Source: DASXKD01 sp963806145
GTDB lineage: Bacteria > Actinomycetota > Actinomycetes > Streptosporangiales > Streptosporangiaceae
NCBI GenBank assembly: GCA_963806145.1
Contig: CAWDXD010000002.1
Location: 1-64,000 of the forward strand
Direction of reading: 5' to 3'
Length of the DNA: 64,000 nt
Shown here one piece after another: positions 57,302 to 64,000 of the stretch. The position numbers and the translations under genes were made by a program. The notes beneath the pieces were generated by a model. The model worked only from the letters and a program-made list of their open reading frames with translations. It did not search any database and had not been told where the DNA came from. Positions within the stretch are counted from its first letter, which is position 1. The number at the start of each line of letters is the position of its first letter.

Positions 57302-58314
57302 TCAAGCCCGCGGGTGCGCCTGCCGGTATGCCGACTGCAGCCGCTCGATGGAGACGTGCGTGTAGATCTGTGTGCTGGTCAGCGACGCGTGGCCGAGGAT
57401 CTCCTGCACGCTGCGCAGGTCGGCGCCGCCTTCAAGCAGATGCGTCGCGGCCGCATGGCGCAGGCCGTGCGGGCCCGAGTCGGGCGTGCCCGGCACCGCG
57501 GCCAGGCAGGCGTGGACCACGCGGCGCGCGGTCCGCGGGTCGAGGCGCCTGCCGCGCGCCCCCAGGAACAGCGCATGCCCGCTGCCCGGCGTCACCAGGG
57601 CGGGGCGCCCGGACCGTGCCCAGGCGGCCACGGCCTTGACGGCCGGGATCCCGGCGGGCACCGTCCGTTCCCTGTTGCCCTTGCCCAGCACCCGCACCGT
57701 GCGCCGTTCCTCGTCCAGGTCACCGAGGTCCAGGCCGCAAAGTTCGCTGACCCGGATGCCCGTCGCGTAGAGGAGTTCGACGATCGCCGTGTCGCGCAGC
57801 GCCAGCGCCGCGTCCTGGCCGGGCGGGCCGGTCGAGGCGCTCGGGCCAGGCGGGCTGTCCGCCGCGGCCGCGGCGGACGCCGCCAGCACTGCGGCCACCT
57901 GGTCCTGCCGGAGCACCTCGGGAAGCCGGCGGGGATCCGCGGCATGCCGAGCAGCGGCCCGGGATCGGACGGCATCAGGCCGCGGGCGTGGGCGAAGGCC
58001 GTGAAGGCCCGGGCCGCGGCGGCGCGCCTGGCCAGGGTGGCCCGGGACTGGCCGCGGCCGTGCTGCTCGGCCAGCCAGGCCCTCAGGGTCCCGACGCCGA
58101 GATCCACCGGGCCGGCGGCCCCGGCGGCAGCCGCATGCTCCAGCAGCGCCGCGATGTCGCCGAGATAGGCCCGGACGGTGTGCCGGGACAGCCCCCGTTC
58201 AGCCTCGATGTGGTGCCGGAAGGCGCCCAGGGCGGCATCCAGCCCCGCAGGCAGGGGCGCGGGCCCGGGTGATACCCCCAGGCCCGGGGGTGCCGTCGGC
58301 TCGGGGGATGCCAC
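57302..58314 (-). pseudogene. xerC: Tyrosine recombinase XerC, split by a one-base frameshift
   Basis: Together the two frames encode a complete XerC-type recombinase. The N-terminal SAM-like domain (ALGAFRHHIEAERGLSRHTV, TLARRAAAARAFTAFAHARG) is read from GTG 58314 up to GMPRIP. The catalytic domain continues in the next frame as RRLPEVLRQDQVAAVLA, with catalytic Arg in ATGIRVSELCGLDL, Lys in GKGNRER, HGLRHAAATHLLEGG and the Tyr in GHASLTSTQIYTHVS. The break lies in the G run at 57931-57934, where one more base would restore the normal PRIPRRLPEVL. It is either a real frameshift, a sequencing error, or programmed. XerC resolves chromosome dimers. Confidence 0.8.
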
Positions 58315-58322
58315 CGGTCAGT

Positions 58323-60296
58323 TCACTCCACAGTCACGCTCTTGGCCAGATTGCGGGGCTTGTCGACGTCATTCCCGAGCGTGACCGCCGCGTGGTAGGC
58401 GAGCAGCTGCAGCGGCACCGACAGCAAGATCGGGTCCAGCTCGGGCTCGTTCTTCGGCACCTCCACCATGTCGTCGGCGAGCCTTGCGTCCAGCGTGCCA
58501 TGTCCGACCGCGAGTATCCGGCCGCGGCGCGCCTTGATCTCGCCCAGCGTGGAGATGTTCTTGTCGCGCAGCTCATCGTCGGGCACCACCGCGACGGTCG
58601 GCAGGTCGGGGCCGACCAGCGCCAGCGGCCCGTGCTTGAGCTCGCTCGCCGGGTAAGCCTCCGCATGCAGGTAGGAGACCTCCTTGAGCTTCTGCGCGCC
58701 CTCGCGGGCGATCGGCCAGCCCCGGACCCGGCCGACGAAGAACATGCCGTGGTAGCCGGTGAGGTCCTTGGCCAGCTCCGCGATGCGCTCCTCCCCGGCA
58801 AGGATCTGGGTGACCTGCCCGGGCAGCGCGTGCAGCCCGGCGACGACGCGGGCACCGTCCGCCGGGGACAGGTCGTGGATTCGCCCGAGATGCAGGGCGA
58901 GCAGCGAGAACACCACGCAGGTCGCGGTGAACGTCTTGGTGGAGGTGACCGAGATCTCCGGGCCGGCGTGCAGGTAGACACCGCCCTCGCACTCCCGGGC
59001 GATAGCACTGCCGACCGCGTTGACCACGCCGATCACGCGGCCGCCCTTGCGCTTCAGTTCCCGGACCGCCGCCAGGGTGTCGTGGGTCTCGCCGGACTGG
59101 CTTACCGCAATGTAGAGCGTGTCCGCCTCGACCACCGGGTTGCGGTACCGGAACTCCGACGCGGTCTCGGCGTCCGCCGGGATCCGGGCGAGTTCCTCGA
59201 TGAGCTGCGCGCCGACCTGCCCGGCGTAGAAGGCCGAGCCGCAGCCCAGGATCTTCACCCGCCTGATGGCCCGCGCCTCGCGGGCGTCGATGTTCAGCCC
59301 GCCGAGGTGGGCGGTCTGGAACCGCTCCTCGATCCGGCCCCGGAGCGCCCGCTCCACGGTTCTGGGCTGCTCGTGGATCTCCTTGCGCATGAAGTGCGTG
59401 TAGCCGTCGGCGGTGTAGGAGCGCAGATCGGCCTCGATGAGCAACGGCTCGTGGGTGGTCGTGCGGGCGTCCAGGGTGGAAGTGTGGAAGCCGTCCGCGC
59501 GGACCGTCGCCACCTCGCCGTCGTCCAGGTGCACCACCTGGCGGGTGTAGCGGACCAGGGCGGCGACGTCCGAGGCGACGAACATCTCCTTGTCGCCGAT
59601 GCCGAGCACGACCGGGCTGCCGTTCCGCGCGGCCACGACACGGTCGGGGTAGCGGGCGTCGAGCACCGCGATGCCGTAGGTGCCGACCACGGAGGTGAGT
59701 GCCTGGCGCACCGCCTCCTCCAGGTCACCGCCTCCCTTCGGGTCGGCCACGGTGCCGTTGGCGCGGCCGGCCTTCCCCGTGCCGGTTGCGTTTCGCGCGC
59801 TACTGGCCTTCGCCGTGGCGGCGCTGCCGCGCCTGGTGCTGCCGCCTCTGGTGCTGCCGTCCGCCGCGCCGCCGGACGCCGGCAGGTAGCCGCCTGCCCG
59901 GGCGATCAGATGCGCCAGGACCTCGCTGTCGGTGTCCGAGACGAACTCCGCTCCCTCGGCGATCAGCTTGGCCCGCAGTTCGTCGGCGTTCTCGATGATC
60001 CCGTTGTGGACCACGGCAACCGGCCCGACGACGTGCGGGTGGGCGTTGATGTCGTTCGGCTCGCCGTGGGTCGCCCACCGGGTGTGGCCGATGCCGGGGC
60101 CGCCCTTGAACCGCGCCGGGAGGGTCGCCCCCAGGCCCGCGACCCGGGTCTTGGCCTTGTGCACGCGCAAGCCGCCGGAACGGGACACCACGGCAATCCC
60201 GGCGGAGTCATAGCCGCGGTATTCCAGCTGAGCCAGCCCTTCCAGCAGGATGGGCACACAATCCCGGCTCCCCACATGCGCAACGATCCCGCACAC
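58323..60296 (-). CDS. glmS: Glucosamine-6-phosphate synthase with low-complexity insertion
   Basis: A 657-residue enzyme making glucosamine-6-phosphate from fructose-6-phosphate and glutamine for cell-wall precursors. The N-terminal glutaminase begins with catalytic Cys2 (MCGIVAHVGS); GHTRWATHGEP and NGIIENADELR follow. Two SIS domains make up the isomerase half (LGCGSAFYAGQVGAQLIEEL, SQSGETHDTLAAVRELKRKG), with a normal C terminus ending in LAKSVTVE. Residues about 137-190 are an extra Ser/Gly/Thr/Ala-rich segment (GGSTRRGSAATAKASSARNA) inside the glutaminase domain. The gene lies between xerC and a small hypothetical gene. Confidence 0.93.
   Translation of the reverse strand: MCGIVAHVGSRDCVPILLEGLAQLEYRGYDSAGIAVVSRSGGLRVHKAKTRVAGLGATLPARFKGGPGIGHTRWATHGEPNDINAHPHVVGPVAVVHNGIIENADELRAKLIAEGAEFVSDTDSEVLAHLIARAGGYLPASGGAADGSTRGGSTRRGSAATAKASSARNATGTGKAGRANGTVADPKGGGDLEEAVRQALTSVVGTYGIAVLDARYPDRVVAARNGSPVVLGIGDKEMFVASDVAALVRYTRQVVHLDDGEVATVRADGFHTSTLDARTTTHEPLLIEADLRSYTADGYTHFMRKEIHEQPRTVERALRGRIEERFQTAHLGGLNIDAREARAIRRVKILGCGSAFYAGQVGAQLIEELARIPADAETASEFRYRNPVVEADTLYIAVSQSGETHDTLAAVRELKRKGGRVIGVVNAVGSAIARECEGGVYLHAGPEISVTSTKTFTATCVVFSLLALHLGRIHDLSPADGARVVAGLHALPGQVTQILAGEERIAELAKDLTGYHGMFFVGRVRGWPIAREGAQKLKEVSYLHAEAYPASELKHGPLALVGPDLPTVAVVPDDELRDKNISTLGEIKARRGRILAVGHGTLDARLADDMVEVPKNEPELDPILLSVPLQLLAYHAAVTLGNDVDKPRNLAKSVTVE
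59727..59888 (-). other. Low-complexity insertion within glmS
   Basis: This 162-base segment encodes about 54 residues with no counterpart in typical GlmS, where the helix ending LAHLIA joins directly to the DLxEAVRxAL helix. Composition is Gly, Ser, Thr, Ala, Lys and Arg, so a flexible basic surface loop is likely. Confidence 0.65.
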
Positions 60297-60332
60297 GTAC
60301 CGCTCCCTCTCTCGCGCAGGCGGCGCGATCGC

Positions 60333-60626
60333 TCAGCCATAGACGACACGGCGAAGCTGCCGCAGCGACAACTGCGGCGGAGCCACTCGCCTGGCCGGCA
60401 GTTCGGCCGCGACCCGCGCGAAAACCTGGTCGTTCGTGAGCCCCCCCGTTTTCAGCTCACGATGGCGCCGGCGCACGAACTCCTCCACGGACTCGCCGAA
60501 GTAGCCAAGTACTTCTGCCACGACCCGCGCCGCCTCGCCCTGGCTGAGCGGGCTGGTACGAGCCAGGTGGGTCACGAGTTCCTCATGCGCCTGTGCTGCG
60601 CTCGTCACCCTAGCAGGATGGCTCAT
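60333..60626 (-). CDS. Hypothetical protein, mostly helical
   Basis: A 97-residue protein starting at ATG 60626 (MSHPARVTSAAQAHEELVTH). It is predicted mostly helical with EAARVVAEVLGYFGESVEEF and a basic region FVRRRHRELKTGG, and ends with LSLRQLRRVVYG. The QGEAARVVAEVLGYFGESVE pattern is seen in short conserved actinobacterial proteins, but I know no function. No clear ribosome binding site is visible. It sits between glmS and the terminator-like hairpin after dprA. Confidence 0.55.
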   Translation of the reverse strand: MSHPARVTSAAQAHEELVTHLARTSPLSQGEAARVVAEVLGYFGESVEEFVRRRHRELKTGGLTNDQVFARVAAELPARRVAPPQLSLRQLRRVVYG

Positions 60627-60644
60627 TGCTATGTGGAAATGCAA

Positions 60645-60672
60645 GATTTCTGCCCGCTATCGGGCAGGAATC
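60645..60672 (-). terminator. Terminator-like hairpin after dprA
   Basis: An inverted repeat (GATTTCTGCCCG and CGGGCAGGAATC, 11 of 12 pairs) with a four-base loop lies 28 bases beyond the dprA stop on the minus strand, in an AT-rich stretch. It probably ends the yraN-yifB-dprA transcript. Confidence 0.5.
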
Positions 60673-60699
60673 TGGCATTTATGCGTTTGGTCCGACATG

Positions 60700-62022
60700 T
60701 CACCGGGGTTGCGGCCGCCGCAGCCGCCAGCCGCGCTCGCAACGCTCCACGAACCCGGCGGCCGCCAGCCCGCCCAGGCAGCGCATGACCGTGTCGAAGT
60801 CCACCCCGGCGGCGATCGCGATCCTGGCAGGCCCCCGGCCGGTCCGCGCCGGGACCGCCTCCAGAACCTGGGTGTCCACCGGGCCGAGCAGGTCACGAGC
60901 GAGCACCGGGCCGCGCCGCTGCCCGGGCGGCGGCTCATCTCCGGAGAACTCCAGCAACTCCATCACATCCCGCGCGCCGGTGACGCACACCGCGCCCCAT
61001 TCCCTGATCGCCTCGTGGCAGCCGGCCGACTGCGCGGACGTCACCGGCCCAGGCACGGCCATCAGTGGCCGGCCCTGGTCGCAGGCGTGGCGTGCGGTGT
61101 TCAGCGCCCCGCTGCGCAGCGCCGCCTCCACCACCACGGTGCCACGGCTCAGCGCGGCGATCACCCGGTTGCGGACCAGGAACCCGGGCTTGGTCGGCAT
61201 CCGGCCAGGTGGCCACTCGCTGACGATCGCGCCCTGCTCCCTGATCGACCGGAAGAGCTCGTGATGGGCCTGGGGGTAGGCGAGGTCCACGCCGCAGGGC
61301 AGGACCGCGACGGTGATGCCGGCCACGGCGATCGCGCCGCGGTGCGCGCAGCCGTCAATACCGAACGCGCCCCCGGACACGATCGTCCAGCCTGCGTCGG
61401 CGAGCGAGACGGCCATCTCGCCGCAGACGTAGCTGCCGTACCCGGTCGCCGCCCTGGTCCCCACCACCGAGACCGACCGCAGGCAGGCATAACGCAGGTC
61501 CGCGTGCCCGCGCACCCAGAGCGCCCAGGGACGGGCCTGGCCCAGCACGTCGAGCTGGCTGGGCCATTCTGCGTCACCGGGGATGACCAGCCGGATGCCG
61601 TCGCGCCACCAGGCGGCCAGTTCGGGTTCCGGCGGCACCTCGCCTAGCCTGGCCGACCAGCGGCGCAGGGCGCGCTCCAGCCGGGATATCGTGGCCGGCC
61701 CGGCGCCGCCATCCCGCAGCACGCCGTTGCCCTCCCAGAGCATGCCGCGGCCCTCCCGGAGCACGCCGCTGCCGGTCGGTCCCTCGGTGCCGTCACGCTC
61801 GCGACCGCCCGCAGGCATGCTCCCGTCCCGCTCACCGGTTTCGGGCACCGCGCGGCCCGCGGGCCCCGTGCCCGCACGCGGCATCCGGCCTTCGGTCAGG
61901 GCAGCCACGATCTCGGCCGGGGAGCAGATGCGCAACAGGGCGCCCATGGCCGGGTCTCCGGGCTCGGCGACCCAGGTAAGAGCGGCACGGGCAATCCGCT
62001 CCGCCTCGGCCGGAGCGCTCAT
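60700..62022 (-). CDS. dprA: DNA-processing protein DprA with internal low-complexity insert
   Basis: A 440-residue DprA/Smf protein that loads RecA on incoming single-stranded DNA. The Rossmann core has SVVGTRAATGYGSYVCGEMA, GGAFGIDGCAHRGAIAVAGI and LVRNRVIAALSRGTVVVEAA. A C-terminal winged helix (IAIAAGVDFDTVMRCLGGLA) follows. Residues about 47-110 contain a Gly/Glu/Arg-rich insert with repeats such as GVLREGRGMLWEGNGVLRDG between the N-terminal helical domain and the core. ATG 62022 overlaps the yifB stop (ATGA). Confidence 0.92.
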   Translation of the reverse strand: MSAPAEAERIARAALTWVAEPGDPAMGALLRICSPAEIVAALTEGRMPRAGTGPAGRAVPETGERDGSMPAGGRERDGTEGPTGSGVLREGRGMLWEGNGVLRDGGAGPATISRLERALRRWSARLGEVPPEPELAAWWRDGIRLVIPGDAEWPSQLDVLGQARPWALWVRGHADLRYACLRSVSVVGTRAATGYGSYVCGEMAVSLADAGWTIVSGGAFGIDGCAHRGAIAVAGITVAVLPCGVDLAYPQAHHELFRSIREQGAIVSEWPPGRMPTKPGFLVRNRVIAALSRGTVVVEAALRSGALNTARHACDQGRPLMAVPGPVTSAQSAGCHEAIREWGAVCVTGARDVMELLEFSGDEPPPGQRRGPVLARDLLGPVDTQVLEAVPARTGRGPARIAIAAGVDFDTVMRCLGGLAAAGFVERCERGWRLRRPQPR

Positions 62023-63644
62023 GATCCGGCCCCCAGCCACAAACCGAGGGCATAACTGATCTCGCTGACGGTCGGCCGCGCGATTCCCGCGAGATCCGCC
62101 AGCGTCCAAGCCACCCGGATCACCCGATCGACGCCCCGCGCACTGATCTGCCCCAGATCCATGGCCCGCTCCAGCGGGGCGAGCGACCCCGGCGAGGGCG
62201 GGAACGCGCGGCGGAGTTCGCTGCCGGGGATCTCGGCGTTGAGCCGCCAGGGGGTGTCTTTGAGCCTGGTGGCCGTCCGTTCCTGCGCTGCCGCGACGCG
62301 GGCCGCGACCACGGGGCTGGATTCGGCGAAGTGGCGGTCGCTCAGGAGTTCGGCACGGCTGACGGGGAGCAACTCCACCTTGACATCCACCCGGTCAAGC
62401 AGCGGGCCGGACAGCCGGGCCAGGTAACGCCGTTTGGCGGCGGGCGTGCAACTGCATGTTGCACTGGTTGCCGCCCCCTTGGCACACGGGCACGGGTTGG
62501 CAGCGAGCACCAGCGTGAACCTGGCCGGAAACCTGGCCGTGAGGCCGCAGCGGGCCACCGCGACCTCGCCCGACTCCAGTGGCTGCCGGAGGGCGTCCAG
62601 GGCGTCCCTGGCGAACTCGGGCGCCTCATCCAAGAACAGGAATCCGCGATGCGCCAGGGATGCGGCACCGGGATGGAGAATCCCGGTGCCTCCGCCGACG
62701 ATGGCCGCCTTCGTGGCGGTGTGATGGGGGGCGCAAAACGGTGGCTCGGTCATGAGCGGGCTTCCCGCCGGAAGAGTCCCGGCCACCGAATGGATGGAGG
62801 TGACCTCCAGCGCGGCGGTGCGGTCCAGCACGGGCATGACCGTGGGAAGCCGTTCGGCGAGCATGGTCTTACCCGCGCCCGGCGGTCCCAGCAGGGACAG
62901 GTGGTGGCCACCGGCCGCGCAGATCTCCGCGGCCCTGCGGGCGGCAGGCTGGCCGAGTACCTCAGACAGGTCGGGCCTGGAGCGCGGTCGCGGGCCACGG
63001 CTGGCAGGCATACCGGCCGGGACCTCCGCGCCTGGCCCCCGTGCTCCGGCCAGGACCCGTTCCGGCGACGCCCCCGATGGCTGCCCCGGCTGCCCCGGTG
63101 CGCAGTCGACTTCCTCGTCCCCGCAGGCCGGCTCACCGCGCAGCCAGGCCAGCAACCCGGCGAGGGTGGGCGCCCCGACCACACGCAACCCCGGCACCAA
63201 TGCCGCCTCCGCGGCGTTCGCCTGGGCCACCACCACCTTGGCGAAACCCGCGCCCGCGGCGGCGGCCATCGCGGGCAGGACACCGCGAACCGGGCGTAAC
63301 CGCCCGTCCAGGCCGAGTTCCCCGAGAAAGGCCACACCGTCGATGGCGGCTCCCGGGACGGTGCCCGCGGCAGCCAGGATCGACAATGCGATACCGAGAT
63401 CGAAACCGCTGCCCCGCTTGGGCAGGCTCGCCGGGGACAGGCCCACCGTGACCCGGCGCTGCGGCCATTGCTCGTGACTGTTGATGATCGCGGCACGAAT
63501 CCGGTCGCGCGCCTCCCGTAGCGCGGTGTCCGGCAACCCGACAAGCAACAGGCAGGGCAGCCCGTTTGCGATATCGGTCTCGATCTCCACCGGATACCCC
63601 TCGACCCCGACCAGGGCGATCGAGTGCGTCCGGGCGACCGGCAC
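62019..63644 (-). CDS. YifB/ComM family Mg-chelatase-like AAA ATPase
   Basis: A 541-residue protein. The N-terminal Lon-protease-like domain (GLPCLLLVGLPDTALREARD, SLPKRGSGFDLGIALSILAA) is followed by an AAA ATPase with Walker A GPPGAGKTMLAERLP, a Walker B-like FLFLDEAPEF and AANPCPC. The Pro/Gly-rich linker at residues 180-230 joins the two. ComM homologues are branch-migration helicases in natural transformation; whether it does so here is inferred. Followed by dprA with a 4-base overlap. Confidence 0.92.
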   Translation of the reverse strand: MPVARTHSIALVGVEGYPVEIETDIANGLPCLLLVGLPDTALREARDRIRAAIINSHEQWPQRRVTVGLSPASLPKRGSGFDLGIALSILAAAGTVPGAAIDGVAFLGELGLDGRLRPVRGVLPAMAAAAGAGFAKVVVAQANAAEAALVPGLRVVGAPTLAGLLAWLRGEPACGDEEVDCAPGQPGQPSGASPERVLAGARGPGAEVPAGMPASRGPRPRSRPDLSEVLGQPAARRAAEICAAGGHHLSLLGPPGAGKTMLAERLPTVMPVLDRTAALEVTSIHSVAGTLPAGSPLMTEPPFCAPHHTATKAAIVGGGTGILHPGAASLAHRGFLFLDEAPEFARDALDALRQPLESGEVAVARCGLTARFPARFTLVLAANPCPCAKGAATSATCSCTPAAKRRYLARLSGPLLDRVDVKVELLPVSRAELLSDRHFAESSPVVAARVAAAQERTATRLKDTPWRLNAEIPGSELRRAFPPSPGSLAPLERAMDLGQISARGVDRVIRVAWTLADLAGIARPTVSEISYALGLWLGAGS

Positions 63645-64000
63645 CTAGCCCACCCCCCGGACGTGCTCGATCTCGTATTCGCCCGACGGCCTGCGGATCA
63701 GGCCGACCGCGTCGATGCGAACCTCGTCGAACAGCACCCCGTGCGCCACGAGCCAGCGGGAGGCGAGGCGCCTGAGCCTGGCCTGCTTGGTCCGGGTGAT
63801 CGCCTCGAGCGGGGTACCGAACGTGGTGCTCGAACGGGTCTTCACCTCGCAGACCACCATCACCTGCCGCTCGGCGGCCACGATGTCGATCTCGCCGTCC
63901 GCGCACCGCCAGTTGCGGTCTAATACGCGCAGGCCGGCCCGCTCCAGGTACTCCACGGCCACCTGCTCGCCCTCACGGCCCAGTTCGTCCTTGGCATTCA
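63645..64000 (-). CDS. YraN/UPF0102 nuclease-like protein (start at window edge)
   Basis: A 118-residue reading ending at 63645. It starts NAKDELGREGEQVAVEYLER after a start codon whose first base lies outside the window (only TG is visible at 63999-64000). The PD-(D/E)XK-like core is DGEIDIVAAERQVMVVCEVK followed by TR, with catalytic Asp, Glu and Lys in place. The family is an uncharacterised predicted Holliday-junction-resolvase-like nuclease. It is the conserved partner upstream of yifB. Incomplete by about one base at the 5' end. Confidence 0.88.
   Translation of the reverse strand, partial: NAKDELGREGEQVAVEYLERAGLRVLDRNWRCADGEIDIVAAERQVMVVCEVKTRSSTTFGTPLEAITRTKQARLRRLASRWLVAHGVLFDEVRIDAVGLIRRPSGEYEIEHVRGVG

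Noticed and set aside
60297..60332. A glmS riboswitch/ribozyme upstream of glmS
   Set aside because: Only 36 bases separate glmS from the upstream gene, too short for the glmS ribozyme, and no core motif is seen.
58269..60788. An 839-residue plus-strand frame opposite glmS
   Set aside because: Shadow of a GC-rich gene. glmS has full-length conservation and a Cys2 start, while the plus-strand product shows no known motif.
1..64000. tRNA, rRNA, insertion sequences or prophage genes
   Set aside because: I looked for tRNA-like cloverleaf sequences, transposase motifs, integrases other than XerC, and phage structural genes, and found none that I can support by eye.

Overview
This is high-GC actinobacterial DNA. 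Mycothiol biosynthesis (mshB), a sigE/anti-sigma/RseB/TatB/Mrp block, WhiJ-like XRE plus DUF397 partners, a DUF574 methyltransferase, DUF3107, DUF3117, DUF6758 and DUF6113 proteins, and several apparently leaderless genes point to a filamentous actinomycete of the Streptosporangiales/Streptomycetales type. I cannot name the genus. No rRNA, tRNA, CRISPR array, insertion sequence or prophage was recognised.

Layout. 1-0.75 kb: two small hypothetical genes. 1.06-4.2 kb: a tandem array of three DUF1707 membrane-protein genes alternating with four short remnants of the 3' end of DUF222/HNH (13E12-type) genes. It is followed by a secreted NHL-repeat protein (4.3-6.9 kb). 6.9-13.2 kb: SDR oxidoreductase, nagA, Ku, a small acidic protein, TetR, DUF3107, a MiaE-like ferritin-fold protein and a DEAD-box helicase. 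13.2-16.8 kb (minus strand): RecB-like nuclease, metallo-beta-lactamase fold protein, MarC, PHP phosphoesterase, DUF6758. 16.9-22.5 kb: Nudix, mrp, tatB, rseB-like, anti-sigma factor, sigE and a divergent O-methyltransferase, an order resembling Rv1220c-Rv1229c of M. tuberculosis. 22.6-25.3 kb: pepA, DUF3117, PaaX-type regulator. 25.35-28.6 kb: DUF397/XRE/DUF397/methyltransferase/tag/DivIVA-like cluster. 28.6-34.2 kb: mini-DHPS-like protein, LOG protein, dapD, lysozyme-like protein, fdxA, dapC, a broken repeat protein and a cysteinyl-tRNA-synthetase-like protein without catalytic motifs. 34.3-39.7 kb: rocD, flavin reductase, DUF6113, mshB, S9 peptidase. 39.7-46.4 kb: three-gene succinate dehydrogenase, uppP, typA. 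46.6-52 kb: hypothetical protein, RsbW/GAF protein, hexapeptide acyltransferase, rlmN, Sufu-domain protein. 52-64 kb (all minus strand): the conserved yraN-yifB-dprA ... rpsB-tsf-pyrH-frr-cdsA block, with glmS and a small gene inserted.

How genes work together. sigE, its zinc anti-sigma factor and the RseB-like protein form an overlapping envelope-stress regulatory unit next to tatB. dapC and dapD serve lysine/diaminopimelate synthesis, and glmS, nagA and uppP serve cell-wall precursor supply. sdhC-sdhA-sdhB form one respiratory complex. rpsB-tsf-pyrH-frr-cdsA supply translation, UMP kinase and phospholipid synthesis.

Most notable: ribosomal protein S2 carries a C-terminal tail of about 258 residues, its Ala/Pro part built from roughly 60-bp repeats. 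xerC is split by a one-base frameshift in a G run. dapC appears to start with CTG overlapping the fdxA stop. The DUF1707/HNH-tail array looks like repeated tandem duplication. Six starts carry TANNNT exactly six bases upstream, one of them a 23-codon leader ORF overlapping uppP. Low-complexity inserts interrupt GlmS and DprA. Start codons were chosen from ribosome binding sites, overlaps and family alignment from memory; no database search was run.
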